Shown here: in pieces, positions 1-12,988 of the stretch
Position numbering within the stretch: the stretch's first letter is position 1
Layout: every line of letters starts with the position of its first letter
DNA from: Litomosoides sigmodontis
Taxonomy: Eukaryota > Nematoda > Chromadorea > Rhabditida > Onchocercidae
Reading direction: 5' to 3'
DNA length: 64,000 bases
NCBI GenBank assembly: GCA_963070105.1
Contig: OY718807.1
Location: 558,001 to 622,000, forward strand
Position numbers and translations under genes: made by a program
The notes under the pieces: model-generated
Told to the model about the DNA's origin: nothing
Databases searched by the model: none
The model's input: only the letters and a program-made list of their open reading frames with translations

Positions 1-131
1 AATCAAATTTTTAATTTTCATTGAAATACTGCCGACTTTTAATGAAAATGGTTCCTCATTTGGTACTTCTTCCTACTTCTTAAACAGTAAGAGATTATTT
101 ATGAAAATAGTGTTTGATCTTGTTTAAACAG

Positions 132-1336
132 GTTAATGAAATGATAATTGGTGGTGGAATGGCCTACACTTTTTTGAAAGTTATTAACAATATCAATATC
201 GGAAAATCACTTTTTGATGCCGAGGTAAATAGTTATGTTACTCCATATATGAAGAATCTGTGGCTTTTATGTATCTCGTTCTTCTTTTATTCAAATTGAA
301 TTTTATTAATCTAAAGGCATGTGATTTAACTTAATGTCTAAATCCTCAGCATCTGAATGATTTTAATGTTACTATTACATTGTAGGGTGCCAAAATTGTT
401 AGTGAATTGATGGATAAGGCCAAAGAGAAAGGCGTGAAAATACATTTACCAATTGATTTCGTTATTGCTGATGATTTCAAAGAGGTATCGGTCCTTTCTT
501 TTATCATACAATGGCAAAATCTTATTTTTGAGATGATTTGTTATTCTATAACAAACTAATTTTATTTTTTTCAGAATGCTCAGTTCAAGACAGCAGATCT
601 CAAGTCTGGTATTCCGGACGGATGGATGGGTCTTGACATTGGACCGGAAACAGCCAAACAATTTGCAGAGGTTGTGGGACATGCGAGAACTGTTGTTTGG
701 AATGGACCAGCCGGTGTTTTCGAGTGGGAGAATTTTTCGAAAGGAACAAAAGCGGTGATGGATGCAGTTGTTGATGTCACTTCCAAGGGCGCCGTTACTA
801 TCATCGGTTAGTATTTTAATTCTTATTATGTTTCATTTGCATTCATACCGTTGTGGAATGAACTTTTTGTTTGAAAATTAAAGGTGGTGGTGATACGGCA
901 ACATGTTGCAAGAAATGGAAAACTGGTGACAAAGTAAGTCACGTTAGCACTGGCGGTGGTGCAAGTCTGGAATTGCTTGAAGGTAACAATAGTTTTACTT
1001 CCTCCATAGATTACTGAACATTACTTAATTTCGATGTTTGGGAAGTCCTTTCCATTGGATATTTTGAGGTAAAAAGCAACATTGGCCGTTCTCCGTTTTC
1101 CTCAAACATATTTTACTTTGGAGTTTTTCTTTCGTGCTGCTTTTTCCTGCATATTTCATCCAAGTCATTATCGTGAGATGATCACTTTATTTTTACGTTC
1201 ACTATACATTTTCGGCTGATCATGGATAATATAAGCAACAATAATCAGTAAGGCCGGAAGCATATCTTGCATTTCAGTTAAATTTTGTATTCCAGGAAAA
1301 GTGCTACCTGGTGTTGATGCGCTTTCTCCGGCTTGA
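132..1336 (+). CDS. pgk-1: Phosphoglycerate kinase, 3' part (about the last 190 residues)
   Basis: Glycolytic enzyme that transfers phosphate from 1,3-bisphosphoglycerate to ADP in the cytosol. Only the C-terminal (nucleotide-binding) half is in the window; earlier exons lie before base 1. Exons read as 132-224, 386-484, 575-806, 884-982 and 1296-1336, all with GT-AG borders and matching phases. The first visible exon opens with [17 protein letters not shown]; later exons give [21 protein letters not shown], the ATP-site run GGGDTATCC and [18 protein letters not shown], and the end is [10 protein letters not shown] then TGA. These are PGK signatures. An AATAAA at 1412-1417 is a likely poly(A) signal. 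Bases 1-131 read as intron. Nothing suggests damage. Certain as to family; the 5' end is simply off the window. Confidence 0.97.
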
Positions 1337-1962
1337 ATGGCGTAGGTAACTCAGAAAGTAATTACTATTTGAAGTTCCTGAATGTCTAACTCATGTCATT
1401 GATAATACTGCAATAAACACTGTCAATGATGAAGTATTTATATGTGTGTTAAAGTGCAAAATAATAAGCGGCATTTGATTTTTCTTTCAAATAGTATATT
1501 AAAGGAATTATTCTTTTCTATTTTTTCTAAATTCATTTTTAGTAAAGCATTTCCTTGTACAGAAACTGTTATAACATACACATCATCCAGTCCGTGTCAT
1601 TCAATACGTGCCCAACCTTTACGTCAGAGCTATTACGGGGTTTTACCGAGGCAAGCTGCTCATTTTGTTTAATCCTTCTTGCTGATTTCGCTATTTTGAC
1701 AACTAATGTTAAAAATTTGGCGAACATATTTGGAATTTCATGTTATCAAGAAGTCTTCAGGAATGTTTTCCAAGCACTGCTTGGTAAAGGTTGTGTGGGA
1801 GTTAATGAGAAGTTTGATCATTTGAAATAATGAATATAATATTATCAGAGAGGTACGTGCATGGGACGCTTCGAATGAATTTAGTAGAGAAGTAAGTTTA
1901 AAACTTATTTAGGGAATTTTCTACGAAATCTCGAAACTGAAAACAGAAAATCATCAGAAACA
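1337..1962. other. Intergenic after PGK
   Basis: Holds the PGK 3' UTR with AATAAA at 1412-1417. No further coding signal was seen before the tentative exon at 1963. Confidence 0.6.
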
Positions 1963-2581
1963 ATGTTTCTGTTGACTTTGAGGCTTGATAATTTATTTTT
2001 ATTCTTCAAAAATGCGAAAAGTCTACGATGTATTATGGACGAAATTAGATCGTCTAGAGCTGAAAAATTGCGCTTAACAAGATCGAAACTATGGTAATGC
2101 CACTCCAATCTTTCAAATGCGCTGAAATGAGAATACGGCTCTGCATAGGAGTGGGATTATATATTGGATTCAGTAGATAATTTCATTAATTACCACACAA
2201 TTTTCTTAGCCTACGAACTTTCAGAAACACTTAACTCTTTATCCCTCCGTTACTTAACTTAGCAAGTTGCCTCGAAAATTAACGAATAATCTGTGAGGTT
2301 TTCTGCTGATGAGATTTCGGTGTCGCAGAGCGTACCAAGTGGGTCAGAAATTGCTGTACTCTTCATGTAATTGCAATGACAAATTATCCATTACTGGCAG
2401 TTGTGAGAAATGACGAATTAAGTGGTAGGAGTGAGATGAAATGGAAAAAAGAGTTGCGTGGAAGACCATCAGAAGATAGCTTGCGTAATCCTTCGAAACG
2501 ATCAGAAGCATCACGGAGATCGCACGTTGATGGCAGCAGTAGCGGAAATGATCAAGGAAGGAAGAGAAGTTCGTCAAGAAA
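1963..2581 (+). CDS. Tentative unknown gene, first two exons
   Basis: Not recognised. Exon 1963-2093 opens with ATG shortly after an AG (atcatcag), a possible trans-splice site, reads 43 codons including MDEIRSSRAEKLRLTRSK, and ends TG before GTAATG. A phase-matched acceptor (attaag) starts exon 2423-2581, which reads a basic Ser/Arg-rich stretch (GRSEMKWKKELRGRP, then ASRRSHVDGSSSGNDQGRKR) and ends AA before a consensus GTAAGT donor at 2582. A possible third exon is 3204-3297 (acceptor cgatcag, phase-matched, donor GTAATA, reading SALLKHPNEPLNLPLRD), but no terminal exon was found before the sulfatase at 4842. The codons look protein-like and the RS composition suggests a nuclear or RNA-binding protein, which is only a guess. 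Could be a chance open frame. Confidence 0.3.
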
Positions 2582-4841
2582 GTAAGTCACTTATTTTGGA
2601 ATATTCTCAAATGCAAGCAGCGAATTCACCCCATCATGTACATTACACTCCTCACTCATCTATCTGTAGTGCTGCTTACATCTTCCACATGCATTTCCAA
2701 TTTTAATTTCATTTCCTAAATAAAGTAATAAAAGACTCAAATGGGAGATGAACTTTAGTAAGCAACGTGACGGACGGAAGACGAACGAATAAATTAATCG
2801 ATGTATTTTTGACAGGTGGAAAGCTAATTATTAGGGTTAATCCTACGAATAGCGTACCGCTTGAAACGTTGACTTTTCAGAGCTTTACACCGAGTTAATA
2901 ATACTCGGGAAAAGACACCGGCATCTCGACAATCATCTCTTACCAGGAACAGAAAGCCTTAGAAGGAAAGAACTTTTGACAAAATTTAATTCAGAATATT
3001 TTAAGTATTCAGCAACTAACTAGAAGCGTCGTAAACATTTGTGAACACACGTTCAATTTACAATTTCCCAAGGGAACGAAATCCAGAAGAGAAAACAAAA
3101 TTTTAATTTGATAATAACAACTATTGTTGGCTTCTGCCACTTTGTTATATCTCATCATTTATGTTAACACGAGTGAAAGGATAAAGGTCAGTTGAACGAT
3201 CAGATCCGCTCTTTTGAAACATCCAAATGAACCACTGAATCTTCCCTTACGAGATCAAATCCATTCGTTTTACATGAATGATAACAACTCCGCGTCGGTA
3301 ATAAACATTTACGTGAATTATCTTTATTTCACCGCAGCGTTATCTGCTAAAGATGAATCACGACGCCGAAGGAATAAGATAATAATATGCATGAATCATC
3401 CAAATTTTCGTAAAGACCGTGAAATTTAATAGGCCGCCGAGCTATGTGAAATCGATGGCGCCAGCGGGAAGTGTTACTTAATTTCTGAATTATGGATAGG
3501 ATTCTTCACGGGTGTGACTTGACTTACCTGAAGTTTGGGGAGAGAATAAGAAAAATCTTTGTAGACCAGGCCTATTACCTGCGTGTTTAATGACTATAAA
3601 TGAAATGTAAAGGATGAGGACTCTTCGGGTAAATAATTACATCTCATTTCTACACATTCGGAAGCTCTCACACCCTTGCGAAGCGTTATTGGCGAATCGC
3701 AAGACAATTGCGTAAATTATTACGCGTAATTAGAACTTATGTGTGTCGTGCCGTGCACGCAATACCAACGAAGTAGCCTTACGGCAAAAGCATTAAGCTT
3801 AAAGGTTCTGCGTGAATAGCAATTAGATGCAATTATCGAATTGCTTCTTTCATACAGAGTCATTTCATTCACTCCCAACAATTAAACGATAAACATACAC
3901 TGAAAACGTAAATAAGTTGGAGAAAGTAAGGAAGAGATTTTTTACAAATTAGCTAAATGTAAAGATAGTGTTCATTACGTGTTCATTACGTGCATTATGT
4001 TTCAACACGTGCTTCAACTCCGGCAAGAAAGGCAGACGTTCCTGGCTTTAGGATGTAGAATTTCAGTGGTTGTAAAAGGAATTTGTTTATTCACACGCGA
4101 AAGTTCTCATTATCATTTCAAAAAAAAAAAATTAAATCTCCTTTATAAATCAATTCCTTTTAATTTTCTAAAATTTTGCATTTATGATGAGAACATTGAA
4201 ACAACAGAAATTACAAAAGACTATAAATGGTATGATTAAGAGCCAGCTGTAGGTATCCAAATGTTGGGGAGCTACAGAAATATGTACAGCATTTAGATAT
4301 TTGCTTTTTTTGCCGGTCCCTTTCATCCTTTAAAAACATTTTTGATCCTTCTTTTTCAATTTGCAACGAAAATTTTTAGTTTCAAACAACTGTTGCATGC
4401 CACCAGCTAGTTTTTCATAACATACAATTTTCGGTCCATTCCTTACTTTTTGATTTTTTTCCCGGCTCGTGTTAACATTGTGTCGTTACCGATGCCATGG
4501 CAGGGAGCGCTGTGTACGAAACAAATTATTCCGGGAATTCGTTTTCATTTTGGGAGGAAAATATTTTTGCTTATTTTTCTTTTTCACTTCTCGCAGTTCT
4601 TTTGCCTCCTTTTCTCTCCTTCTCAAATGAGATGCAAAAGAGCGCAGGGCATTTGTTCCCAATGTTTCAACAGAAAGATTGGACATGGTTTCCCGGTCGC
4701 CTCTAATCTTTCCGTTTGTTATCTTCCAAGAAATGAAACGAAACGTAACGAAGACACAGAATCGTCTTACCACCATCACTAACCTATTTCAGATATGTCA
4801 TTATCTCTCTTTCGGTAACGTCCATAGTTCGTTAATTCCTG
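2582..4841. other. Mostly non-coding upstream of the sulfatase
   Basis: Apart from the possible exon 3204-3297, no convincing coding sequence. Contains a perfect 11-bp tandem duplication at 3968-3989 (gtgttcattac twice). The 5' regulatory region of the sulfatase presumably lies here, but no defined promoter element was recognised. Confidence 0.5.
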
Positions 4842-7800
4842 ATGACTATGTCAGGTTTCATCTACTTTATGCAGTTAACGTACTTTTTATGGTATCCGTG
4901 GACATTGGAATCTTGGTAATATTCTTTCCGCTCTTCATTCTTGTCATTTTCAATTTTTAAAATAGTACATTTTGCTTCATTAAAGGAAGCAAATTTAGTG
5001 TAATGTGTCCATTCCTATGCTCAATGAGCTTTTTAATTTCAAAGACCAAAAGTAAATGTAATACTTCACTTTGAGAAATACTTGCAACATTTACATAGTG
5101 TTAGAATTTACCTTTACATTTCAAATGATTGTAGGTAGCTGTTAAAACCGTTCAAGGGGGGATGGGTTTAGTGCCTGTGAAAATATTTCAAAGTTTTTTT
5201 GTGAAATTTGGGTGTATGGTTCATATCTTTTACTACAATGTAAGTTAACGTCGTAATTGGATATGTTATGCTTTAGTAGCTCCTCCATAAAATTTGGGCA
5301 TCATTTTTCAGGCTACCGACTCGACCAAATATAATACTTATTATGACCGATGATCAGGACATCGAATTAGGCTCTATGCAGGTCTTTTTGTACTTCATTT
5401 TGTTCATCTCTATTGTGGTAAATATCACTTTAGAAATGAATGAACTCTTCATCTGCAAACTGGCAGTCCGATTTGTGATAACCTCATGTAAAAGTCTTGA
5501 CAGCTTTTTTGGAATGATAACTTTCTTCGACTGGTTTGCATAAGATAACTGTACTTTCTCTTTTAGTTTATGCCAAAAACAGTACATCTGATAAAAGAAC
5601 GTGGAGTGACATTCAACTCAGGTTTTGCTTCAACACCTATATGTTGCCCAAGTCGAAGTTCAATACTGACTGGAATGTATGCGCACAATCATCACATACC
5701 TACTAATAATCACAACTGTTCAGGGAATCACTGGAGGTGTCCTTTTGTATCGTAATTTAAGAGTTTTCGAAATATGACCTGCAAAGTTACACACATGTAG
5801 CGAGATTGTTGAATTACATTAATGAATATTATCGTTAATTAGCGCGCATTATTCTATCCAAGGATAGAATAAAATAACATCTGACATCTGATGCATTTTT
5901 AGGAATAATTATGAAAAAAATACATTTGCTGTATATCTAAAAAATGAAGCAGGTTATACAACAGCTTATTTCGGTAAATATTTAAATGAATATACTGGTT
6001 CATACATTCCCCCTGGTTGGGATCATTGGATGGGATTGCTCCGGAATAGCCGATTCTATAACTACACGGTAAATGTGAACGGCTATAAGATCAAGCACGG
6101 TTGTGATTATAAAAAGGTTTGCTTACAGAACAGTTATCTTCCTACTGTAATTTGTAAACTTTTTCAATACGAATTTTAGTTATAAGTGGAGTGATTTAAC
6201 AAAACTCTTTAACTGCGTCATAGTGAACTATTTTCAGGAGTGCGATCGACACAGAATCTTCTGTTGCCTGCTATAATATAATATTACATTTTTTTGTGAT
6301 TTCTGTCATTAAATAAACAACTTAGATCACTACATAATTGCAGGATTATTTCACCGATTTGATTGCTAACGATACGATAGCGTTTATTCGGCAGCTGCAT
6401 GAAAGAGATCATCTCAAACCATATATGATTGTATTATCATTTCCAGCACCACATGGTCCAGAAGATCCAGCTCCGCAGTATTCATCGTGGTTTCAAGATG
6501 TCGAAACACACAGGTGCATTGATTCAGGAACTCAGGAGTGCTATATACACAGTGAAATTATATTTTGTCTTTACAAATGATTTAAGGACAGAAGCTTGGA
6601 ATTATGCTCCAAATCCTGATAAGCAATGGCTTTTACAACACACTGGACGCATGGAACCAGTTCATGTTATATTTACCGATGTTTTGCATAGACGACGATT
6701 GCAAACACTGCAAAGTGTAGATAGTAATGTTCAAAGAGTTAGTTTTAAAAAGTATTTTTAACTCTGTCACTCATCGAAATGATCCTGAAGACTTGTTTTA
6801 AAATTTTATTGTGTTAAAATAGTTTATGTGCCATGGATTGACAAATTCTTTACATTCGTTTTAAACCACAACGACAACAATTAATAGATCAAAGTCGATG
6901 AACAGAGTGAAAATTTTGCGTTAAAAATATTAAGACTACCTGTTCATAAACTGCAGTGCCTTTTTTGATAGATGTATATGAACTGGGATAACGTGAAGCT
7001 CCTTGAGTTAGGTCATCAAGGTCGATTGTTTTTGCCCATTAAAAAAAGTAAATTTGTAGCTAATAAATGAATTGCGCAATCTGGGTGATTTGTCGAATAC
7101 CGTTTTCATTTACACAAGCGATCATGGATATCATTTGGGACAGTTCGGTTTGGTCAAAGGTAAGAATATGCCGTATGAATTTGACATTCGTGTGCCATAT
7201 TTTATTCGTGGACCAGGATTTCCGAAGAATATAACGTAAGTTATCACAAACTTCATTTCGTGTTTTCCGATATTAGTGCCGCATATTATATTTCATCAAT
7301 TATTGAATTTTGGTATTCTTTTTCTATTCATTTTACTACCTTCATAAAAAGGTGGAACCAATTTAAGTTAATGAGGTATTCCTGTGACATCCCTTAGTTC
7401 ATTCAATTCTGAAGTTATATAGGATTCGTGAACCTGTAATGAATGTTGATATAGCCCCGACAATCTTGGATATAGCCGGAATAGCAGTACCACGTCACAT
7501 GGATGGACGTTCATTGGTACAACTTGTGCGGCAGTATGGTAATGTGTGTATCCTTTAGCTACACTGTCATTAATTGGTATTTCCAATTAATTAATATTTT
7601 CAATTTCCACAGCACTCTGATAGATAAATGTGATACAGCACTGGTCGCAGCTGAAATAGCTTATTGCTTTCACGGATACCAGTGTAGGGATTGTCCTTGC
7701 GGTTGAAGTCATAATAACTGTGTTTATGAGCTTGAAATTTTAAAGCCTCTTTTTCTTGTTATCTTTCTGTAGTTGCTGATTTTTTAAGATAAACAAAAAA

Positions 7801-10800
7801 GGGCTAGGAACAAGGAAACAAGAAAAACGAAGGTATTCAAATGGCGAGATACAGTACTGATCGAACGAGGGTAATCTGCTTTTCTCCTAATTGTTGCCCA
7901 CCTTCTAAATATCGTAGTTTTTATCTTATTTATCTGATCTGTATAAGATCATGTTACCTGAACAACATATCTCTCGTCTTCCTGAAATATTCAAATGTAC
8001 CTATTCATGATGTTATAGTTGAATAGACAGTACTTTTCCATCTCTAACCACGTTATATAGAAAAATGTCGAAATTAACTCGAATACGTGATCGGTTTATG
8101 AAACAAAGTGGTCGACTGAATAAAGATGTTCGCTTACAAAAAGCTTGCACTCGATTAGAATTCAGAGATCCATGCAGGAAAGGGCAGGTACTACTAACTT
8201 TAAAAGGAAAGTCCATCCAAAATTACCTTTTGCTGAATTTCCTGTGATACGCAGTCTCTTTGAGACTTACAAAGTTACAAGCAAAATTCTTGTGAAGTTC
8301 CTTTTACAATTAGTTCCAGTTATTTGGTGCAAATTGCGCTACTTGCCGCCTTTTAGAACATGTGTAGAATTCGTTGCAGCGGAACCACTACTTCTACTCT
8401 AGTGCAAATATATTGCCATAATGATTGTAAAGTCAAATTAAATTTTATTGTAGCAATGGAAGTGCATTCATGATGCTTCCGGTAAATGGAGAATTTTCAA
8501 ATGTCAAGCAAATGTAGATATCATTGAGGAATGCAGTTGTTCTTCCGAACCTATAATAAAACGACGCTATCGACGGTCCAGAAAGAAGCTCGGTTTGCTT
8601 TTCTTAGGCATTTTTGATTTATACTATTAATTTTGTTGTTCTCACACATTATGAAGTCAGTTGATTCTACTGCTACATTTAACGATGATTGAAATTACTT
8701 TGTTGAAAGTATTAATATTTAACTTTCGCACCGGTTTATTATGTTTGGGAGGTTTTTCAAATAGTGTTGTTTTAAGAAAGGATAAGTGTTCGTAGAACAG
8801 TAACTATAGCACAGTTGGACGAAGAAGGTGAAACAGTTTCTCTAGACGAAACGTTACGGAGATTTTGGGAGGAACAATTTTTGCAATATATGCAAGAGGT
8901 ATTTTCTTGTATGGAAACAATCACTTGCAATATCTTTATAATATTGTCATGAGAAATATTTCATCTAATAATTGTATTTCTCCTCTTAATGCGGTATAGT
9001 CAAGTAAATTAACCGTATTATTCATTCTTTTCAATGCAGAAAGAAATGGTGGAAAACGGTGAATGGTATCAAGGTGTTTTGGAAGGACAAAATGACGGTG
9101 ATATACGCATCAAGCGATCGATAAAATTGAAAAAAGCATGGAGTGACTGTAGGTATTATGAAATTCCAAACACCAGATATACTGCGGTTTAAGTAGGGTC
9201 AAGCATCAGAAAGAATTGAATATTTTATGAAATAACCACTATATCTCTCTGAAGCCTCGTGTGTGCGATACAATGCGAGTGTCATTTGCAAGCCGAAAGT
9301 ATTTCGAGACTCCAAATTATGGACAATTCGCAAGGCAAAAGTGGACGGCCGAATTGGAAATCTTAGGAGGAAATTACTGTTTTATAAGGTTCCTCATCTC
9401 TTTTATCTTAGATCTACTTTTTAATGTTTATTATGCTCTCCTATGCCTAGAATCGAAGACTTAAAACATGCTTCACTAAAGAATATCACCTAGCATATCA
9501 GGATACATATTTTTATCGAGCGATGTTTGATAATAATTGATAGTGCTATATTCTAAGAGATAGTGAGATGGGCAAAAAGTTTAACGTCGAAATTATTTTA
9601 AATCGATACAGCTCTAGATACAGTTTTCCGCATACTCTTCGTAGGGAGCAGCGATTGGCATCTGGAATGACACTATTACATATTCCTTGTTTGTTTTACT
9701 TTATTAATTAAAAAATTCTTGAAGGATATGCGAAGAACACTGAAACGAAGACGGCCGCTACTATTGAATAAGTTTTCATCATCAAATAATTTGAACAGTT
9801 GCATCTGCAAAGGGGCGCGTGCTCGTCAACCAAAGTAATTTCTAATCAATCATTCCAATTTACTTCCCGAATACATATTACTGATGTATTGAAAAATCGT
9901 TGAAACAAGCTAACAATACTGGTTATTTGAAGGAATGAAAGTAATCGCAATGATGTGTTATGGTGGCAAAAAAGTGAGAAAAACGACAGCCTACATGTTG
10001 GATTTAATTCAAAGTAAATGCTCTTTAAAAAGAACGGAATTGTGGCCAGATGGATTGTTCTACCTTTTTCTAAAATCTAATAGAGGGAAGAAACAAAATT
10101 CATTAGTTGAGCAATATTTGTTCAATCGTAAAGTTATTTTATGCATGAATATGTTGCAAGATATATTTCAGGATACTGGAAGGATTTTTTCTTATCTGCA
10201 GCGATGAATAGGTGGGATACCCGGTAGAATGTGAATAATTGCAGAAGCTTCAAGAATGTGAATAATTACAGAAGCTCAAGTCATGGTGAAATGAATGCGA
10301 ATTGTACAATACCACAGATGAACTGTTTCGTCCATAGTCCACATCACTGGAGGACACCACCGTTTTGGCCGGAACGTTATGGCCAGTTTTGCTTCTGTCA
10401 AAATTCTAACAACAACACATATTGGTGCATACGGACGGTTAACAGTACACACAACTTTCTGTACTGCGAGTTTATCACCGAATTTATAAGCTACTATGAT
10501 ATAAATGCCGATCCTTATCAGGTAGCGATTTTTAATTCTTGGAAAAGAAATTGAGTATAAATGCAAACTTGAGTTTGAACTTTTTGAAAGTAACGATTAT
10601 TTCATCACTGAGAAGTTAGCATTTACTTACCAAATAGTATTAAACCTTATTGGTCGATCTATCGAATAAATGAAAAGGTGATATAGGTCGACAGTATATG
10701 ATGCTTTCCAAAATTTGGCTAAACACTTATTTTATTGGTTTATTAAATGTTGGAAGTGATTAATTCGGTAAGCGGTGGATGGTGAGATTTGTTATCAATT

Positions 10801-10979
10801 GAAACTTTTTATTTCAGTTGCACAACATCATATGGAGCATACCATTGGGAGTGTTGGAGCAATTAAGTAGACAACTTGAACTTCTGCGGACATGCCACGG
10901 TTATGCACAATGCGAGCATTATTCTTCTTCAGTATGGTATCTTCCATTCATAGAAAGTGATGACAATAGTATTAATTAG
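4842..10979 (+). CDS. sul-1: Extracellular heparan sulfate 6-O-endosulfatase, SUL-1/SULF family
   Basis: Removes 6-O-sulfates from heparan sulfate at the cell surface, tuning growth-factor signalling (family knowledge). Eighteen exons, about 819 residues: 4842-4915, 5312-5381, 5567-5736, 5903-6116, 6344-6513, 6587-6737, 7060-7235, 7423-7538, 7789-7870, 8061-8187, 8454-8592, 8801-8898, 9040-9148, 9255-9388, 9725-9834, 9933-10013, 10245-10521, 10818-10979; phases agree throughout. Seen: metal-binding MTDDQD (D38, D39), the formylglycine motif CCPSR (Cys74), [28 protein letters not shown], then the basic hydrophilic region and the SULF C-terminal domain ([22 protein letters not shown]). Exon 1 would give a signal peptide ([20 protein letters not shown]) and is the least certain part, chosen because it is phase-correct. 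AATAAA at 11212-11217. Human SULF1 is about 870 residues, so this looks complete. Confidence 0.93.
5849..5872. repeat. Perfect 11-bp inverted repeat, 2-nt spacer
   Basis: Arms 5849-5859 and 5862-5872 are perfectly complementary (core ATTCTATCC/GGATAGAAT). It lies in sulfatase intron 3, about 30 bases before the acceptor at 5901-5902. In RNA it would form a short hairpin near the branch-point region. No function is known. Confidence 0.7.
10226..10279 (+). repeat. 27-bp tandem duplication spanning a sulfatase 3' splice site
   Basis: Copies 10226-10252 and 10253-10279 differ at only a few positions, and each contains an acceptor (attgcag at 10244, attacag 27 bases later). Either acceptor joins in frame to the exon ending at 10013, so use of the second would only drop nine residues. 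Confidence 0.8.
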
Positions 10980-11211
10980 TGTTTAAGTCCGATATGCCGG
11001 AGCTTTCGAGAATTTTGGAAGAAATTTTTCTTCCCAAACATTAAGGAAATATTAACTATGTGAGATACAGAGGAAAAGAAGAAAAGATCTGAGTTATACA
11101 TTCGACTTTAAAGTTTATGTTGAATAGAACGGTGTTAATACAAAAAGCTTATAGCTATAACGCCTTTGGTTTCAGTTGTTGTTGTGTGTGCTTTTAAGGG
11201 TCAAAGATTTG

Positions 11212-11217
11212 AATAAA
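11212..11217 (+). promoter_or_regulatory. Poly(A) signal, sulfatase
   Basis: AATAAA, 233 bases after the sulfatase stop; the first canonical hexamer seen downstream. Confidence 0.45.
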
Positions 11218-11944
11218 CGACCTTATAGATTAGTAATAGGCAGACAAAAGACAGAGGCATGGCTGAATGCAATTTTCTTTGGAAAGGAATTTGAATTTGA
11301 TTAATGAATATCAGTGGTCTGAAGATGGAGAATTAATTACTTTTTTGCTCAATAAAAAGCTGGTCTCAAAGTGTTTTGAAACTGTGGAAAGCACCAAACT
11401 CCCACGAGCTGTAATTTAGTTATTTATTCTCCAATTTATTCACTTCATAAATTTCAGACCAAGTTTGCTCATTTTAGGTGATTTTTTTATCTCCACTCGT
11501 GATTGCTAGAAACAGCTGATTTTAAATTTCTTGAAATTGATAATGACGCAGTGAAAAATTCCACAACTCTGAAAATTAAACAATGGTTGTCGGCGATACA
11601 CAGATCGATGAGTTAGATTAGCAGAAAATATGGAAAAATTAAAGTTAAGCATATCGTAGCTGCTAGAAGAGTTGTAGGTTTTGCTGTACCTACCTATTTC
11701 ATTAGTATCTGCAGTAATTATAGTATTTTCGTTGCTAATTTTACTGTTTCTAGTGCTCGATTTGCTGTAAGTTCTACTATTCCTGTTAATTCAATAATTT
11801 TGTTAATGTAACATTTTCAACAAGTGGACTAAACAACTATCCAAATCGTGTTCCCGATTTAGGGAAATTATAAAATGGAGGGAAATGGAGATAACAAAGA
11901 GAAATGAAAATTTTTTGGGGAACAGTTGATTGTGTATTGTGCAC

Positions 11945-11946
<2 letters not shown>

Positions 11947-12018
<72 letters not shown>

Positions 12019-12019
12019 G

Positions 12020-12054
<35 letters not shown>
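11947..12054. repeat. Compound (TA)n-(GA)n microsatellite
   Basis: About 70 bases of TA (11947-12016), a four-base interruption, 15 more bases of TA (12020-12034), then 20 bases of GA (12035-12054). Confidence 0.97.
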
Positions 12055-12867
12055 TTTATCACATTGATATTAACAAATTCCTTCATTACCTGTTCATCTT
12101 TTTTCGCTGACGATATAACATACTAATGATATTAGTCAGCCACGATAATATCCTATAAAATATCATGAACATAAACATCGATGTAATATAAGAAATCTAA
12201 AAACAATGTAATTCTATTATTACTCTGCGACTTCCTGATTTTCCTTATTGCTTCAATTTTTCCTTTCGTTATCCGCCCTTCAAAGCGTTAGTAATAGCGA
12301 AGATGCTGCAGTGCGATTCTTTGTTTTACCGTAAAGATACATCTGAAATCTTCAAAAACACAAATTTAGTTACAACCAAACGTGCTTTAAATGCGGTATA
12401 TTTTGTTACACCTCTAAAGGGATTCAGAAATAAACATCTGTGCGTAAGCGTAATGTACAGTCTATCTCACCTTTGAAAAGAACACTTTTCACTTTTCATG
12501 TGAGATATACTCCACCCAAAACAGAACAAACAAAAGCAAATATTAAGGATGATATAAAGCAACAAACTGAAAAATCATACACGAAAGAGAAGATATAACC
12601 GTCATATAATAATAAAGCATGCGCATACTGACAACATATATATATATATAATGATTTAAACTTAAGAATACAATCATATGTTGAGTAGTTGAGTAGGAAT
12701 ACAACATAACATGATGCTTCGAAAGGCAATTTTTTTCTCAAATATATAGAGCAAAATGTTTAAAGATGTAATGCATAATTTCAATAACAAATCATTCAAA
12801 GAATGAACGGTGGAATTTCATTCCAATGCGATTTACAATCACTATTCTTCAACACATTTCCCTTCCA

Positions 12868-12920
12868 AAAACGGAACTGTGTTCCTTAATTCGTAAAACG
12901 GAACTGTGTTCCTTAATTCG
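12868..12920. repeat. Perfect 26-bp direct repeat, period 27
   Basis: Copies 12868-12893 and 12895-12920 are identical, separated by one base. They begin about 70 bases beyond the CAP stop codon and so probably fall in the CAP 3' UTR. Confidence 0.85.
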
Positions 12921-12988
12921 GAAAAGATAGTAGACTAAAATCTATGCTTAAATATAGCAATATAACGTTATGATACATTATGTACCTT

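Larger units (their letters stand above)
10980..12988. other. Convergent intergenic region, sulfatase to CAP
   Basis: Contains the 3' UTRs of two convergent genes, the TA/GA microsatellite (11947-12054) and a duplicated 26-mer (12868-12920). No coding exon was recognised here on either strand. Confidence 0.65.

Noticed and set aside
9158..9183. Sulfatase reading through 9149 to a TAA
   Set aside because: The GTAGGT donor at 9149 joins in phase to 9255, and that exon aligns with the SULF Cys region; no truncation is needed.
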